From positions 1 to 10,852 of the forward strand of contig JAEEPD010000213.1 in the NCBI GenBank assembly GCA_016284575.1: 10,852 nt of DNA, in the 5' to 3' direction. Position 1 is the first letter of the stretch; every line of letters begins with the position of its first letter. The DNA is from Bacillota bacterium (lineage in GTDB: Bacteria > Bacillota > Clostridia > Peptostreptococcales > Anaerovoracaceae). Below are positions 1 through 7,119 of the stretch, one piece after another. Position numbers and translations under genes: made by a program. The notes under the pieces are model-generated. The model did no database searches and was not told the origin of the DNA. It saw only the letters and a list, made by a program, of their open reading frames with translations.

Positions 1-272
1 CTTGCGGCGCCTACAGCCAATAGAGAAAACAGCACAAGCGAAGGCGCATGAAGCGCATAGCCTATACCCACAGCCATTGCAGGCCCTGCCACGCCTTTAG
101 CGAAGGCTCCGGCCTGGCTGAGCAGCTGTATGCCGAACTGGCTTCCTATGGTATCCAGTATGGTGCCTATCAGAAGGCTGGCAAAAAGCCCCTGGGCCAT
201 GGCACTCATGGCGTCTATCAGGTATCTCTTTGCCGAGACCTCAATATCCTTTTTCTTTAAAAAATCGCTCAT
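1..272 (-). CDS. PTS_EIIC_2-type membrane protein, N-terminal part (cut by left window edge)
   Basis: The reading frame starts at the ATG at 272-270 and stays open for 90 codons to the window edge, so the C-terminal part is missing. The start is supported by AAGGG placed 7 bases upstream. The product begins with a short charged segment (MSDFLKKKDIEVSAKRYLID), followed by glycine/alanine-rich hydrophobic stretches such as AQGLFASLLIGTILDTIG and AGPAMAVGIGYALHAP. This pattern resembles the PTS_EIIC_2 family (PTS transporter subunit IIC-like integral membrane proteins), which in Firmicutes are often encoded alone, without IIA or IIB partners. The substrate cannot be told. The gene lies 46 bases after the NUDIX gene on the same strand with no evident terminator between them, so it may share that transcript. 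The family call rests on recall of sequence style over only 90 residues. Confidence 0.72.
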   Translation of the reverse strand, partial: MSDFLKKKDIEVSAKRYLIDAMSAMAQGLFASLLIGTILDTIGSQFGIQLLSQAGAFAKGVAGPAMAVGIGYALHAPSLVLFSLLAVGAA

Positions 273-318
273 AATTTTTCCCTTCTTAAGTACAATGAAT
301 CGATATTTCTGTTCAAAG

Positions 319-888
319 TTATTTAAAACAGTATTTCCTGTGTCTCAGATAGAAGGCCAGAGCCGTACCCATCATGGCATGGATGAACTCTCCCCTGCCG
401 AAGGAAGCTATGACCTCATCCACTGGCATCATGAAAAAGTTCAGGAACTCGTCCTCATCCAGGCTCTGGGTCCCGGTCTGCTGAAGCTCTTCTGCAAGAT
501 AGACGTGGAAATGATTTTTAAAGAGAGCCGCATTGGGATTGGTGACCCCAAGAAGCGTCAGCTTTCCTGCCCTGAAGCCCGTCTCCTCCAAAAGCTCCCT
601 TCTTGCGGCTGTCTCTGGGTCCTCGCCCTCATCCAGCACGCCTCCAGGAAATTCTATGCTCATGGCCTCGGCTCCGTGGCGCCACTGCCTTACCAGGGCG
701 AATCTGCCTTCAAGCTCTGGTATGACCATAACCCATTCGGGTGCCTCAACTGCTATGAAATCTCCCTCGAGCCCGGTGCCGGAGCGTTCGGTCTGGCCAA
801 GGACATCAAAAACTCTGGTCTTAAGCAGGGTCCTGCTGCCCTCCACAGCCCATTTCAGCTCGCTGTCATTCATCTTCTTCTGACTCAT
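319..888 (-). CDS. NUDIX hydrolase, ADP-ribose pyrophosphatase-like
   Basis: A 189-residue enzyme with a complete Nudix box, G-x5-E-x7-R-E-U-x-E-E-x-G-U, at about residues 83-105 counted from the chosen start (G83, E89, R97, E98, E101, E102, G104). The acidic residues coordinate the divalent metal used to hydrolyse a nucleoside diphosphate linked to another moiety. The preceding segment LVRQWRHGAEAMSIEFPGG matches the strand and loop before the Nudix box in ADP-ribose and ADP-sugar pyrophosphatases, so ADP-ribose or a similar nucleotide sugar is the best-guess substrate. The length is normal for that group. I chose the ATG at 888 because GGGGAGG lies 12 bases upstream. An in-frame ATG at 918 (199 residues) and one at 873 (184 residues) have poorer sites. 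With the 888 start, the gene overlaps the end of the preceding gene by 23 bases, so translation is probably coupled. The protein should be cytoplasmic; no signal peptide is seen. Confidence 0.9.
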   Translation of the reverse strand: MSQKKMNDSELKWAVEGSRTLLKTRVFDVLGQTERSGTGLEGDFIAVEAPEWVMVIPELEGRFALVRQWRHGAEAMSIEFPGGVLDEGEDPETAARRELLEETGFRAGKLTLLGVTNPNAALFKNHFHVYLAEELQQTGTQSLDEDEFLNFFMMPVDEVIASFGRGEFIHAMMGTALAFYLRHRKYCFK

Positions 889-1192
889 CGCAGGAATCGT
901 CCTCCCCGGCCTCTTCATCGTCTGGATCCAGCCCTTCCATGTAAAGCTGGTTTATCTTTTTCTGGGCGTGCATGGCAATGTGCTTCTGCACCAGCCTGTC
1001 CCTCTCCGCCAGTATGGAAAGCATCTCATCTGCCACCTCCTCGGCGGGAAGAAGGCCGGCCCTGCCAAGCCACGCGCACATTCTCTGAGAAGTATACTCA
1101 GTCTGCATCTGCTCTGCAATGATTCTGGAAAAATTATCGGGATAACCGATGCGGAGCATAAGATCGTATAGCTTTTCGCCGTTTTCCGTCAT
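866..1192 (-). CDS. Small uncharacterised protein with acidic C-terminal tail
   Basis: A 108-residue protein that I do not recognise. Residues 1-85 look helical and soluble, with Y/L/M-rich amphipathic stretches (EKLYDLMLRIGYPDNFSRII, ADEMLSILAERDRLVQKHIA). The last 20 or so residues are almost entirely Asp/Glu with a few Ser, a Cys and a Gly. There is no signal peptide, membrane span or metal motif. It is very likely real: it starts 8 bases after the stop of the zinc-ribbon gene, overlaps the NUDIX gene, and fills the space between two well-supported genes on the same strand. The gene order suggests it works with the zinc-ribbon membrane protein or the NUDIX enzyme, but nothing in the sequence gives a function. 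The acidic tail could bind a basic partner or divalent metal; that is a guess. Confidence 0.82.
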   Translation of the reverse strand: MTENGEKLYDLMLRIGYPDNFSRIIAEQMQTEYTSQRMCAWLGRAGLLPAEEVADEMLSILAERDRLVQKHIAMHAQKKINQLYMEGLDPDDEEAGEDDSCDESEEDE

Positions 1193-1200
1193 GGCCTCAC

Positions 1201-2808
1201 CTAAGCACCAAGCATCAGAACGATGGACATGACAAACATCAGTACAGGCAGGATTATCAGGATCCAGAAGATGCCAAGATCCTTAAAGCCTTCGGTCCTG
1301 ATGTGGTCTATGAGCGCGAAGAGCGCCGCGCTTCTGCTGCTTGTCTGATACTCCGGCCTTGAACCCTTCTCCCTCTTTATCTTTATGGGTCTCAGCCGGC
1401 CATCGGGCATTATCTCCCTGAGCACGGGATTGTCGTACACATCCCGCCTGAGATAGGCCAGCCAGTAGATAAAGGTGAAGGGTATGGAGATGACCCACCA
1501 GAGGCCGATGTATGAAAGATCAGTCTTAGCAGAGGGACTGCCTCCCACAAGCAGGAGCACTATCAGCAGAGGCATCAGGTTGAACAGCAGAGTTCCCAGC
1601 AGGTTTTTGATTATCCTTGAGGGCGGGAAGAAGCGTATGTCCACATTCATCTCCCTGCCGTCCACCAGCTCCCTGAACAGAGGCACAGCCTGCTTGCTGC
1701 CCTTGTCGGGCTTTTTGTTCGACGAATGGACTATGAGCTGCATGTGCTTCATCCTGTCCTGTCCGAAGGCCACGAAGGCCACCAATCCGGCCACCAGGCT
1801 CATCATGCCGGTAAGCTCAAGGCTCTTTCCGAAATACTGGGTTATAAGGGCTATGGCTGCCGTTGTGAGTGTGGGCTCTATCCACCAGAAGCGGCCCACA
1901 TCCACCTGCTTGTGAAGGGTGACGGCAACGGCGCCTGTCTGGCCGTTCACAGCAGCCATGAAGCTCTTGTTGGAGATTATATACATGGGAAGCAGCACCG
2001 GGAGCTGCTCAAGATCGCTGTTCTCAGCGTAGATGCCAAGGCCCTTTGTCTGAAGGGTCTTTTCCACCACAGGAAGATAATCGTCTGTGACCTCCTGGTT
2101 GACTCTGGCCTGAACGGCGTTGTTGTTTATGTCCTGCATCTTTACGCGGTTTCCTGAGATATAGCCAAAATTAAATTCTCTGACCTTATCCCAGTCGAAG
2201 GGCTCTACAGCATCCAGCACCTGGTTCACCAGCTGGCCGCTGGTGTTTACGGCTATCTCATCCACATATCCTCCGCATTGATACTGCCTGCTGCTGGTAT
2301 CCCTGAACACCCTGCATTCTATGGGTCCGCGAACGAACTGATAAGGCAGGTAATAGCCCTTAAGGCTGCCTATGTACTTGTCGACTGCAGCCTTTTCAGC
2401 TCCAGTGCCCTTAGCCTTTGCCCAGCTCTGAAGGGCCTCCTCTGCCTGCTCTTTGCTTATCTCAAAGGGCACTATAAGCTCGGGGAAGCTGTCCTTCTCC
2501 GAAAACTCCATTCTTGCAAGACCAGAGCCGCAAAAGGAGCACTGCCCCACGGCCTCGCCCTCGGGTATGACTATTCTGGCGCCGCAGCCGGAGCACTTAT
2601 ATACGGCTTTCCCTGCGCTTTTGTATTCGCTTTTGATCTGCTCTTTTTTCAGGCTTCTCCAGCCCTCTATGCGCTTGTATTCTTCTGCAGGAGGCGTTTC
2701 CGTACCGCAGCTTGGGCAGCGGTAGACCCTGCCTGCCATATCGTATTTTATGGGCGCTGAACACCTTGGGCAGTTCAGTCTGATCGGATTATCACTTGTC
2801 ATGTTCAT
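1201..2808 (-). CDS. TFIIB-type double zinc-ribbon, multi-span membrane protein
   Basis: A 535-residue protein with two N-terminal zinc ribbons, each of four cysteines: C13-x2-C16 with C31-x2-C34, and C72-x2-C75 with C90-x2-C93. A soluble middle region (about 105-300) includes the segment LPVLLPMYIISNKSFMAAVNGQTGAV, which resembles the LP-x-W / NGQTG part of bacterial TFIIB-type zinc-ribbon membrane proteins. Hydrophobic segments follow at about 307-326, 331-349, 404-422, 432-453 and 511-533, so the C-terminal half is an integral membrane domain with roughly five spans. The ATG at 2808 has GGAG 8 bases upstream; a second ATG at 2802 is the alternative start. No enzyme motif is evident. The family is widespread in Firmicutes and its function is not established; the ribbons are thought to be structural or to bind partners. 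It is the first gene after a gap with promoter-like sequence and leads the operon with the acidic protein and the NUDIX gene. Confidence 0.85.
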   Translation of the reverse strand: MNMTSDNPIRLNCPRCSAPIKYDMAGRVYRCPSCGTETPPAEEYKRIEGWRSLKKEQIKSEYKSAGKAVYKCSGCGARIVIPEGEAVGQCSFCGSGLARMEFSEKDSFPELIVPFEISKEQAEEALQSWAKAKGTGAEKAAVDKYIGSLKGYYLPYQFVRGPIECRVFRDTSSRQYQCGGYVDEIAVNTSGQLVNQVLDAVEPFDWDKVREFNFGYISGNRVKMQDINNNAVQARVNQEVTDDYLPVVEKTLQTKGLGIYAENSDLEQLPVLLPMYIISNKSFMAAVNGQTGAVAVTLHKQVDVGRFWWIEPTLTTAAIALITQYFGKSLELTGMMSLVAGLVAFVAFGQDRMKHMQLIVHSSNKKPDKGSKQAVPLFRELVDGREMNVDIRFFPPSRIIKNLLGTLLFNLMPLLIVLLLVGGSPSAKTDLSYIGLWWVISIPFTFIYWLAYLRRDVYDNPVLREIMPDGRLRPIKIKREKGSRPEYQTSSRSAALFALIDHIRTEGFKDLGIFWILIILPVLMFVMSIVLMLGA

Positions 2809-2897
2809 GGCATAAGCTCCCTGTAAATAAATCGTTTTGATATTTTACCACACCGCAGGCCCTTTTGTGCAGCCCTGTGCCCTTGGGCTGTAAAGCT

Positions 2898-2903
2898 ATT
2901 ATA
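2898..2903 (-). promoter_or_regulatory. Candidate -10 element for the zinc-ribbon/NUDIX operon
   Basis: A perfect TATAAT reads on the minus strand at 2903-2898, about 90 bases upstream of the zinc-ribbon start and about 36 bases after the kinase stop codon. The hexamer 17 bases further upstream is GGGATC, a poor -35 match that also lies within the inverted repeat. A second possibility is TGGTAAAAT (2850-2842), an extended -10 type sequence with TGCACA 18 bases upstream. One of them is likely to serve the operon because the kinase and zinc-ribbon genes are not closely spaced. Seen by eye only. Confidence 0.4.
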
Positions 2904-2916
2904 TTTCCATTGACAG

Positions 2917-2945
2917 AGATGATCCCTCTGTAAGGGGGATCATCT
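2917..2945 (-). terminator. Inverted repeat overlapping the kinase stop codon (possible terminator)
   Basis: AGATGATCCC at 2945-2936 pairs perfectly over 10 bases with GGGATCATCT at 2926-2917, leaving a 9-base loop. The TGA stop of the histidine kinase gene lies inside the left arm. It sits at the natural end of the polysaccharide transcript, so it may end transcription or protect the 3' end. No run of T follows on the minus strand (CTGTCAATGG comes next), so it is not a standard intrinsic terminator. It could also be an operator or a hairpin in a read-through transcript. Confidence 0.42.
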
Positions 2946-4415
2946 TGATGTGTTCTTAAGTACATTCCTTAGTGTGGCCATCATGCCCGGCACATCCAAA
3001 GGCTTAGCGATGTGACCGTTCATGCCCAGCTCCTCGGCTTTCTTTATATCCTCCTGGAAGGCATTCGCCGTCATGGCGATGATGGGAATGCCGGCAAGCG
3101 CCGGATCCGGAAGGCTGCGTATGGCCTGGGTCGCCATATATCCATCCATAACAGGCATCTGTACATCCATCAGGATAACATCGTAGTAGCCCGGTTCGGA
3201 GGCGGCGGTCATCTCCAGTGCGAGCTTTCCGTTTTCCGCCGTTTCGATCACAAAGCCTGCCTCCTGAAGCAGCATCTGGGCGATCTCCATGTTGACCATA
3301 TTGTCTTCCACCAGCAGAGCACGCATCCCCGCAAAGGAGATATCCTCTCCCTCATCGGCACGCTTCACTTCCGGCGGGTCAGCCAGCGGGAGATCCATCG
3401 TTATTGTAAACTCCGTGCCCTTGCCCTTTTCGGTCTGCACCTCTATGCGCCCGCCCATCATGTCGATGATGCTTTTAGTGATCGCAAGCCCCAGACCTGT
3501 CCCCTGTATCCTGCTTACCGTAGAGGTGCGTTCACGCTCAAAGGGAATAAACAGACGGTCCGCGAATTCCGGGCTCATGCCTATGCCGGTATCCTTGACG
3601 CGGATCTCATATCGGCCTGTCTCACCGCTGCCTTCAAGCTCAGTCAGCTTCAGGGACACGCTGCCCTTTTCCTCTGTGAATTTTCCAGCATTGCACAGAA
3701 GGTTCATAAGAGCCCTGTCCAGCATGACCTTATCGCACAGCACCCATTTATGGGTAACAGAGTTGGATACTGATAATTCTATATTTTTAGCCTCCAGCTG
3801 AACTCTTACAAGGTCGCTGGCCTCCCTTATGCAGTCCTCCAGATCCACACAGGCCGGCTCCAGGCTGAGCTTTCCGCTCTCGATGCGGCTCATGTCCAGC
3901 ACATCGTTTACGATCTCAAGAAGCTGACGGCCGGCTATGTCAATCTTTCCTATATATCCGCTTTTTTCCTCATAGGAAACGCCGTCACGGTTTGCCAGCG
4001 TGGTATAGCCTATGATGGCATTAAGCGGCGTCCGGATGTCATGGGACATGTTGGACAGGAAAAAGGTCTTGGCCTTACTTGCTTCCTCAGCGGCGGCCAG
4101 CCTTACCTCCAGCTCCTCGTTTTCCCTGATCCGGTCAAAGGTGCGGCGGATGAGAAGGAGCATGACGAACACGAAAATGCTTCCGCCAAAAAGGATGCCG
4201 GCCATTACGAGATCCGGCTTTCCGAAGATATCTACAACAAGATAACCGACGAAAAACATGACCAGAAGCCAGATGGGAACATAAAAAAGTTTCCGTTCAC
4301 TATCCCAGTTTCCATGCTTTCGGACATCTCTGGAGAAGCATATATACCCGTATATGTTGTAAGCCATCAGCGCGCTGCCGGCATATATCATCAGATAGAG
4401 GAAAAGGTTCTTCAT
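2940..4415 (-). CDS. Membrane hybrid sensor histidine kinase with C-terminal receiver domain
   Basis: A 491-residue hybrid kinase. Three hydrophobic segments (about 4-26, 45-62, 68-90) are followed by a short coiled-coil linker (about 91-116). The HisKA domain holds the phospho-acceptor H125 in the motif SNMSHDIRTPLN. The ATPase domain has the N box (N238, N242), the G1 box D275-TGIGM, the F box FIPFER (289-294) and the G2 box GTGLGL (305-310). The receiver domain (about 365-487) has acidic pocket E370/D371, phospho-acceptor D417 in LMDVQMPVMDG, T449 and K471. All catalytic residues are present. There is no extracytoplasmic sensor, PAS, HAMP or HPt domain, and no DNA-binding output. The start at 4415 has AGAGG 9 bases upstream. 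It lies 43 bases after the initiating sugar-phosphate transferase with no clear terminator, so it is probably co-transcribed and may tune surface polysaccharide production. Its signal and downstream partner are unknown. Confidence 0.93.
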   Translation of the reverse strand: MKNLFLYLMIYAGSALMAYNIYGYICFSRDVRKHGNWDSERKLFYVPIWLLVMFFVGYLVVDIFGKPDLVMAGILFGGSIFVFVMLLLIRRTFDRIRENEELEVRLAAAEEASKAKTFFLSNMSHDIRTPLNAIIGYTTLANRDGVSYEEKSGYIGKIDIAGRQLLEIVNDVLDMSRIESGKLSLEPACVDLEDCIREASDLVRVQLEAKNIELSVSNSVTHKWVLCDKVMLDRALMNLLCNAGKFTEEKGSVSLKLTELEGSGETGRYEIRVKDTGIGMSPEFADRLFIPFERERTSTVSRIQGTGLGLAITKSIIDMMGGRIEVQTEKGKGTEFTITMDLPLADPPEVKRADEGEDISFAGMRALLVEDNMVNMEIAQMLLQEAGFVIETAENGKLALEMTAASEPGYYDVILMDVQMPVMDGYMATQAIRSLPDPALAGIPIIAMTANAFQEDIKKAEELGMNGHIAKPLDVPGMMATLRNVLKNTSR

Positions 4416-4458
4416 GACTGTGATCCTCTCCGGTCCTTGAACAATAAACTGCTTTTAA

Positions 4459-5949
4459 CTACATGGCCCCTTTGCGGGTGAGCACCACCCACACCGTCTT
4501 GAACAGAATGTGTACATCCTGTCTGAGGGACCAGTTTTCGATATATTCCCTGTCCAGACGGACCACCGTGTCGAAGTCGCGGATCTTGCTGCGTCCGCTG
4601 ACCTGCCAGAGTCCTGTTATACCGGGCCTGGTGGACATTCTTGAACGGTGGAAGGGCTCGTAGCGCTCCCATTCATCCACCGTAGGAGGACGGGTCCCCA
4701 CCAGGGACATGTCACCCTTAAGTACATTGAAAAACTGAGGGAATTCATCTATGGAAAGGTCGCGGATCCAGCCGCCCACGCCCTTCTTCCACTTTCCGTT
4801 GCTCAGCTGCTTCTGCCCTATTATGCGCGGGTCATGCTCCAGCTTGAACATGAGCTGGTCCTCCTGACCCGTGGACTCGGCTATCTGCTTCTTTCGGGAT
4901 TCAGCGTCCATATACATGCTGCGGAACTTGTACATCTTGAACTTTTTGCCGTTTTCTCCGATACGGGTCTGGGAGAAAAAGATGGGACCGGGATCCGAGA
5001 TCCAGATGGCAAGGCCCACGGGGATGGTGAGTATTATGGTTATAAGAGAGCCCACCAGTCCGCCGGCGATGTCCATGAGCCTCTTCAGCAGAACATCACG
5101 GCCTGTGATATATCCAAGGGAGGTGGTGATGGTCAGGTGACCGCAGATCCATTCCACGTTCTTATGCCTTGATTCCAGATCGTCCAGATTCGAAAGAGCT
5201 GTATGGATGGTTATACCCATGCCCATGAGGCTGTTTATCAGGTCCACAGGAAGATTGGCTTTGGGCGGAACATCCAGATACACCTCGTCCACCCAGTGAT
5301 TCGTAAGATAATGCTCCAGCTCATCGCCTGTGGTGACCACGGGTATGGTCCCGACCTCAGGATACAGCTCGAGGAGCTTGCGCAGCTCTTCCTGAGCAGC
5401 CTCTATCGAAGGGTCTGCGCCCATGATGGCTATGCCGCTGAAACGGTAGGTACCGTAATTGGAACGCAGGATACGGGGTATCACGGTTGGTATCTGCGAG
5501 GTCTCAAGGGCTATCAGAAGGGAATGGCGGTTGAGTATGTGATGCTTTTTCTTAAGGAAGCTCTTATATGCCTGCCTCACAACGTAGCAGCTCAGGATGT
5601 ACAAAGGAATGGCATAAAGCGCCACCTTCGACAGATCCGTCCCCGAGTTCTGACTGAGCATGCGGAAGACCAGAAGTATCAGGATAACATGGCCAGTCTG
5701 GCTCAGCAGCCTTATCATCTCGTCCCAGGGGGAGTGATGCAGCACGCTGTGATAGGTATCCAGGACTATCATCACCACCAGATTTATCAGCAGGGCCTCT
5801 AAAACTATGCTCCAGAAGAAACGGGAGGTAAACACCCCTTCTCTTTCAACTATGAAGAAGCCTGCCAGAAGACTGAGAAAAACGCAGAGATTGTCCAGAA
5901 GCATGAAATCCACATGCTGAGACCAGCCGCGCAGTTTTCGTTTATACAT
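4459..5949 (-). CDS. Polyprenyl-phosphate sugar-phosphate transferase initiating polysaccharide synthesis
   Basis: A 496-residue polyprenyl glycosylphosphotransferase of the WcaJ/WbaP/CpsE type. It moves a sugar-1-phosphate from a nucleotide sugar to undecaprenyl phosphate at the inner face of the membrane, the first step of repeat-unit assembly. About four N-terminal membrane segments (roughly 14-33, 44-65, 86-98, 107-127) come first, then a central nucleotide-binding-like domain (about 140-270), then the C-terminal bacterial sugar transferase domain (about 287-496). That domain begins with the membrane-inserted helix (KRLMDIAGGLVGSLI) and contains DPGPIFFSQTRIGENGK, YKFRSM, the catalytic pair D401-E402 in LSIDEFPQ, and VGTRPP. 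Length and layout are normal. The start at 5949 has AGGTG 6 bases upstream. The sugar it transfers cannot be read from sequence. It sits unusually late in the cluster, behind the glycosyltransferases and flippase, and 43 bases before the hybrid kinase. Confidence 0.95.
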   Translation of the reverse strand: MYKRKLRGWSQHVDFMLLDNLCVFLSLLAGFFIVEREGVFTSRFFWSIVLEALLINLVVMIVLDTYHSVLHHSPWDEMIRLLSQTGHVILILLVFRMLSQNSGTDLSKVALYAIPLYILSCYVVRQAYKSFLKKKHHILNRHSLLIALETSQIPTVIPRILRSNYGTYRFSGIAIMGADPSIEAAQEELRKLLELYPEVGTIPVVTTGDELEHYLTNHWVDEVYLDVPPKANLPVDLINSLMGMGITIHTALSNLDDLESRHKNVEWICGHLTITTSLGYITGRDVLLKRLMDIAGGLVGSLITIILTIPVGLAIWISDPGPIFFSQTRIGENGKKFKMYKFRSMYMDAESRKKQIAESTGQEDQLMFKLEHDPRIIGQKQLSNGKWKKGVGGWIRDLSIDEFPQFFNVLKGDMSLVGTRPPTVDEWERYEPFHRSRMSTRPGITGLWQVSGRSKIRDFDTVVRLDREYIENWSLRQDVHILFKTVWVVLTRKGAM

Positions 5950-6010
5950 TTTTCACACCTGCCTTATTGCTTTGATGTTCTGTATATGATCCCGATGGCA
6001 TCAGATGGCC

Positions 6011-7045
6011 TTAGGACTGTTTCACCTGCTTTTCGTCCTGTCTGACCCTGGCTGCGCAAAGCAGCATGGCCGGCAGATAGAGCCGCAGCTTCAGAAGGGA
6101 GATAACAGCGCCCACCTTTGGGGGAAGACCCTTCACATTTACGAATGACAGCATCTCGGATTCCTTCAGCCCCTCCTTCATATGCTGCGCCGCCTCCTTT
6201 AGGGAAGGCTCTGTTGCTGCCCGCCATTTGCCTGTGCGGATTATGAGCATGGCAGCATATTCGTTGAGCTGTCGGTCTATATCCTCCCCCAGGCCTTTCA
6301 TATGCTCCCGCATATAACTGACCAGGTACATAAAGCTTTTTGTAAGAAGATTTTCCTTGCTTTTTGCCCTGATGGACCCCTCGTTGGTTTTATTATACAT
6401 GTACAGATGCTCGTTGCATATATACACATTCCTCGAGTGCAGAAGGCATTCGTAGGTCATGGGCACATCGGTAAAGACGCGGATCCGCTCCTCCCTGGTG
6501 TAGTGCTCCTGAATAAGCTCCCTCTTAAAGGCCTTATCCCAGGTGTGGGCCTGTATCACTCCAACCTGAAGACCTCTGCGGGTATCGGTGAGCAGATAAG
6601 GGAACACCGCTTTCTCCAGACGTTCCCTGTTGTAAAAGCCCTCGGGAACATTGTTGAGGGTCTCCTCCAGATGGTCCTCGTACACGTTGTAGGCTGCGAA
6701 GAGCACCATGTCCAGGGGCTCCGCCGACCTTTCAACGGTATCGTGGATGAACTTAAGCATGTTTTCATCGGCCCAGTCATCTCCATCCAGGATGCAGACA
6801 TAGTCCCCTTTTGCTGCCCTTATCCCTTCATTTCTTGCAGAGATGAGCCCGCCGTTGGGCTTATGGATCACCTTCACCCGGGGGTCCTGAGCAGCATATT
6901 CATCGCAGATCTTCGGACAGCCGTCAGGCGACCCATCGTCGATGAGCAGCAGCTCAAAATCCCCGTAGGTCTGTGCAAGTATGCTGTCCACACAGTGCCT
7001 CAGGTATTTTTCAACATTGTAAACAGGTACGATAACGCTGATCAT
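6011..7045 (-). CDS. GT2-family (GT-A fold) glycosyltransferase
   Basis: A 344-residue family 2 glycosyltransferase. The N-terminal GT-A domain starts with ISVIVPVYNVEKYL, has the nucleotide-binding IDDGSPDG (DDGS at 36-39), then NGGLISARNEGI and the metal-binding DGDD at 87-90. The middle region holds TWDKAFKREL and FTDVPMTYE, typical of EpsJ-like and capsule enzymes of this family. The end is a hydrophobic/basic stretch (about 311-335) that may help it sit at the membrane. It would transfer one sugar from a nucleotide donor to the lipid-linked repeat unit on the cytoplasmic side; donor and linkage cannot be predicted. The start at 7045 has AGAGGG 7 bases upstream. It lies 74 bases after the flippase gene and 61 bases before the initiating transferase, all on one strand, so it fits the same operon. 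Confidence 0.94.
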   Translation of the reverse strand: MISVIVPVYNVEKYLRHCVDSILAQTYGDFELLLIDDGSPDGCPKICDEYAAQDPRVKVIHKPNGGLISARNEGIRAAKGDYVCILDGDDWADENMLKFIHDTVERSAEPLDMVLFAAYNVYEDHLEETLNNVPEGFYNRERLEKAVFPYLLTDTRRGLQVGVIQAHTWDKAFKRELIQEHYTREERIRVFTDVPMTYECLLHSRNVYICNEHLYMYNKTNEGSIRAKSKENLLTKSFMYLVSYMREHMKGLGEDIDRQLNEYAAMLIIRTGKWRAATEPSLKEAAQHMKEGLKESEMLSFVNVKGLPPKVGAVISLLKLRLYLPAMLLCAARVRQDEKQVKQS

Positions 7046-7081
7046 TTTCTATCCCTCTTTATATATTTACGGTTCGCCGCT

Positions 7082-7107
7082 GCCGGGGGGCATCCCGGGA
7101 AGCCGGC
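7082..7107 (-). other. GC-rich intergenic stem-loop between flippase and GT2 genes
   Basis: In the 74-base gap, GCCGG (7082-7086) pairs with CCGGC (7103-7107), with an inner GGG-CAT-CCC hairpin at 7088-7096 and a CCCGGG palindrome. No T-run follows on the minus strand, so a terminator is unlikely. It could stabilise RNA or tune expression of the downstream genes, or it may simply be GC-rich spacer. Confidence 0.3.
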
Positions 7108-7119
7108 GATACTTGTTAT

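Noticed and set aside
130..1122. A 330-codon open frame on the plus strand crossing the left part of the window
   Set aside because: It runs antisense through the IIC-like, NUDIX and acidic-protein genes, its translation has no recognisable domain, and the minus-strand genes there carry clear motifs and ribosome sites. It is a product of codon bias.
2910..2915. A perfect TTGACA on the plus strand in the only larger intergenic gap
   Set aside because: The position 17 bases downstream reads AGGGGG, not a -10 element, and no plus-strand gene follows.
5964..6227. An 87-codon minus-strand frame extending past the end of the GT2 gene
   Set aside because: It overlaps the GT2 C-terminus in another frame, has a low-complexity Gly/Ala-rich product and no ribosome site of note.
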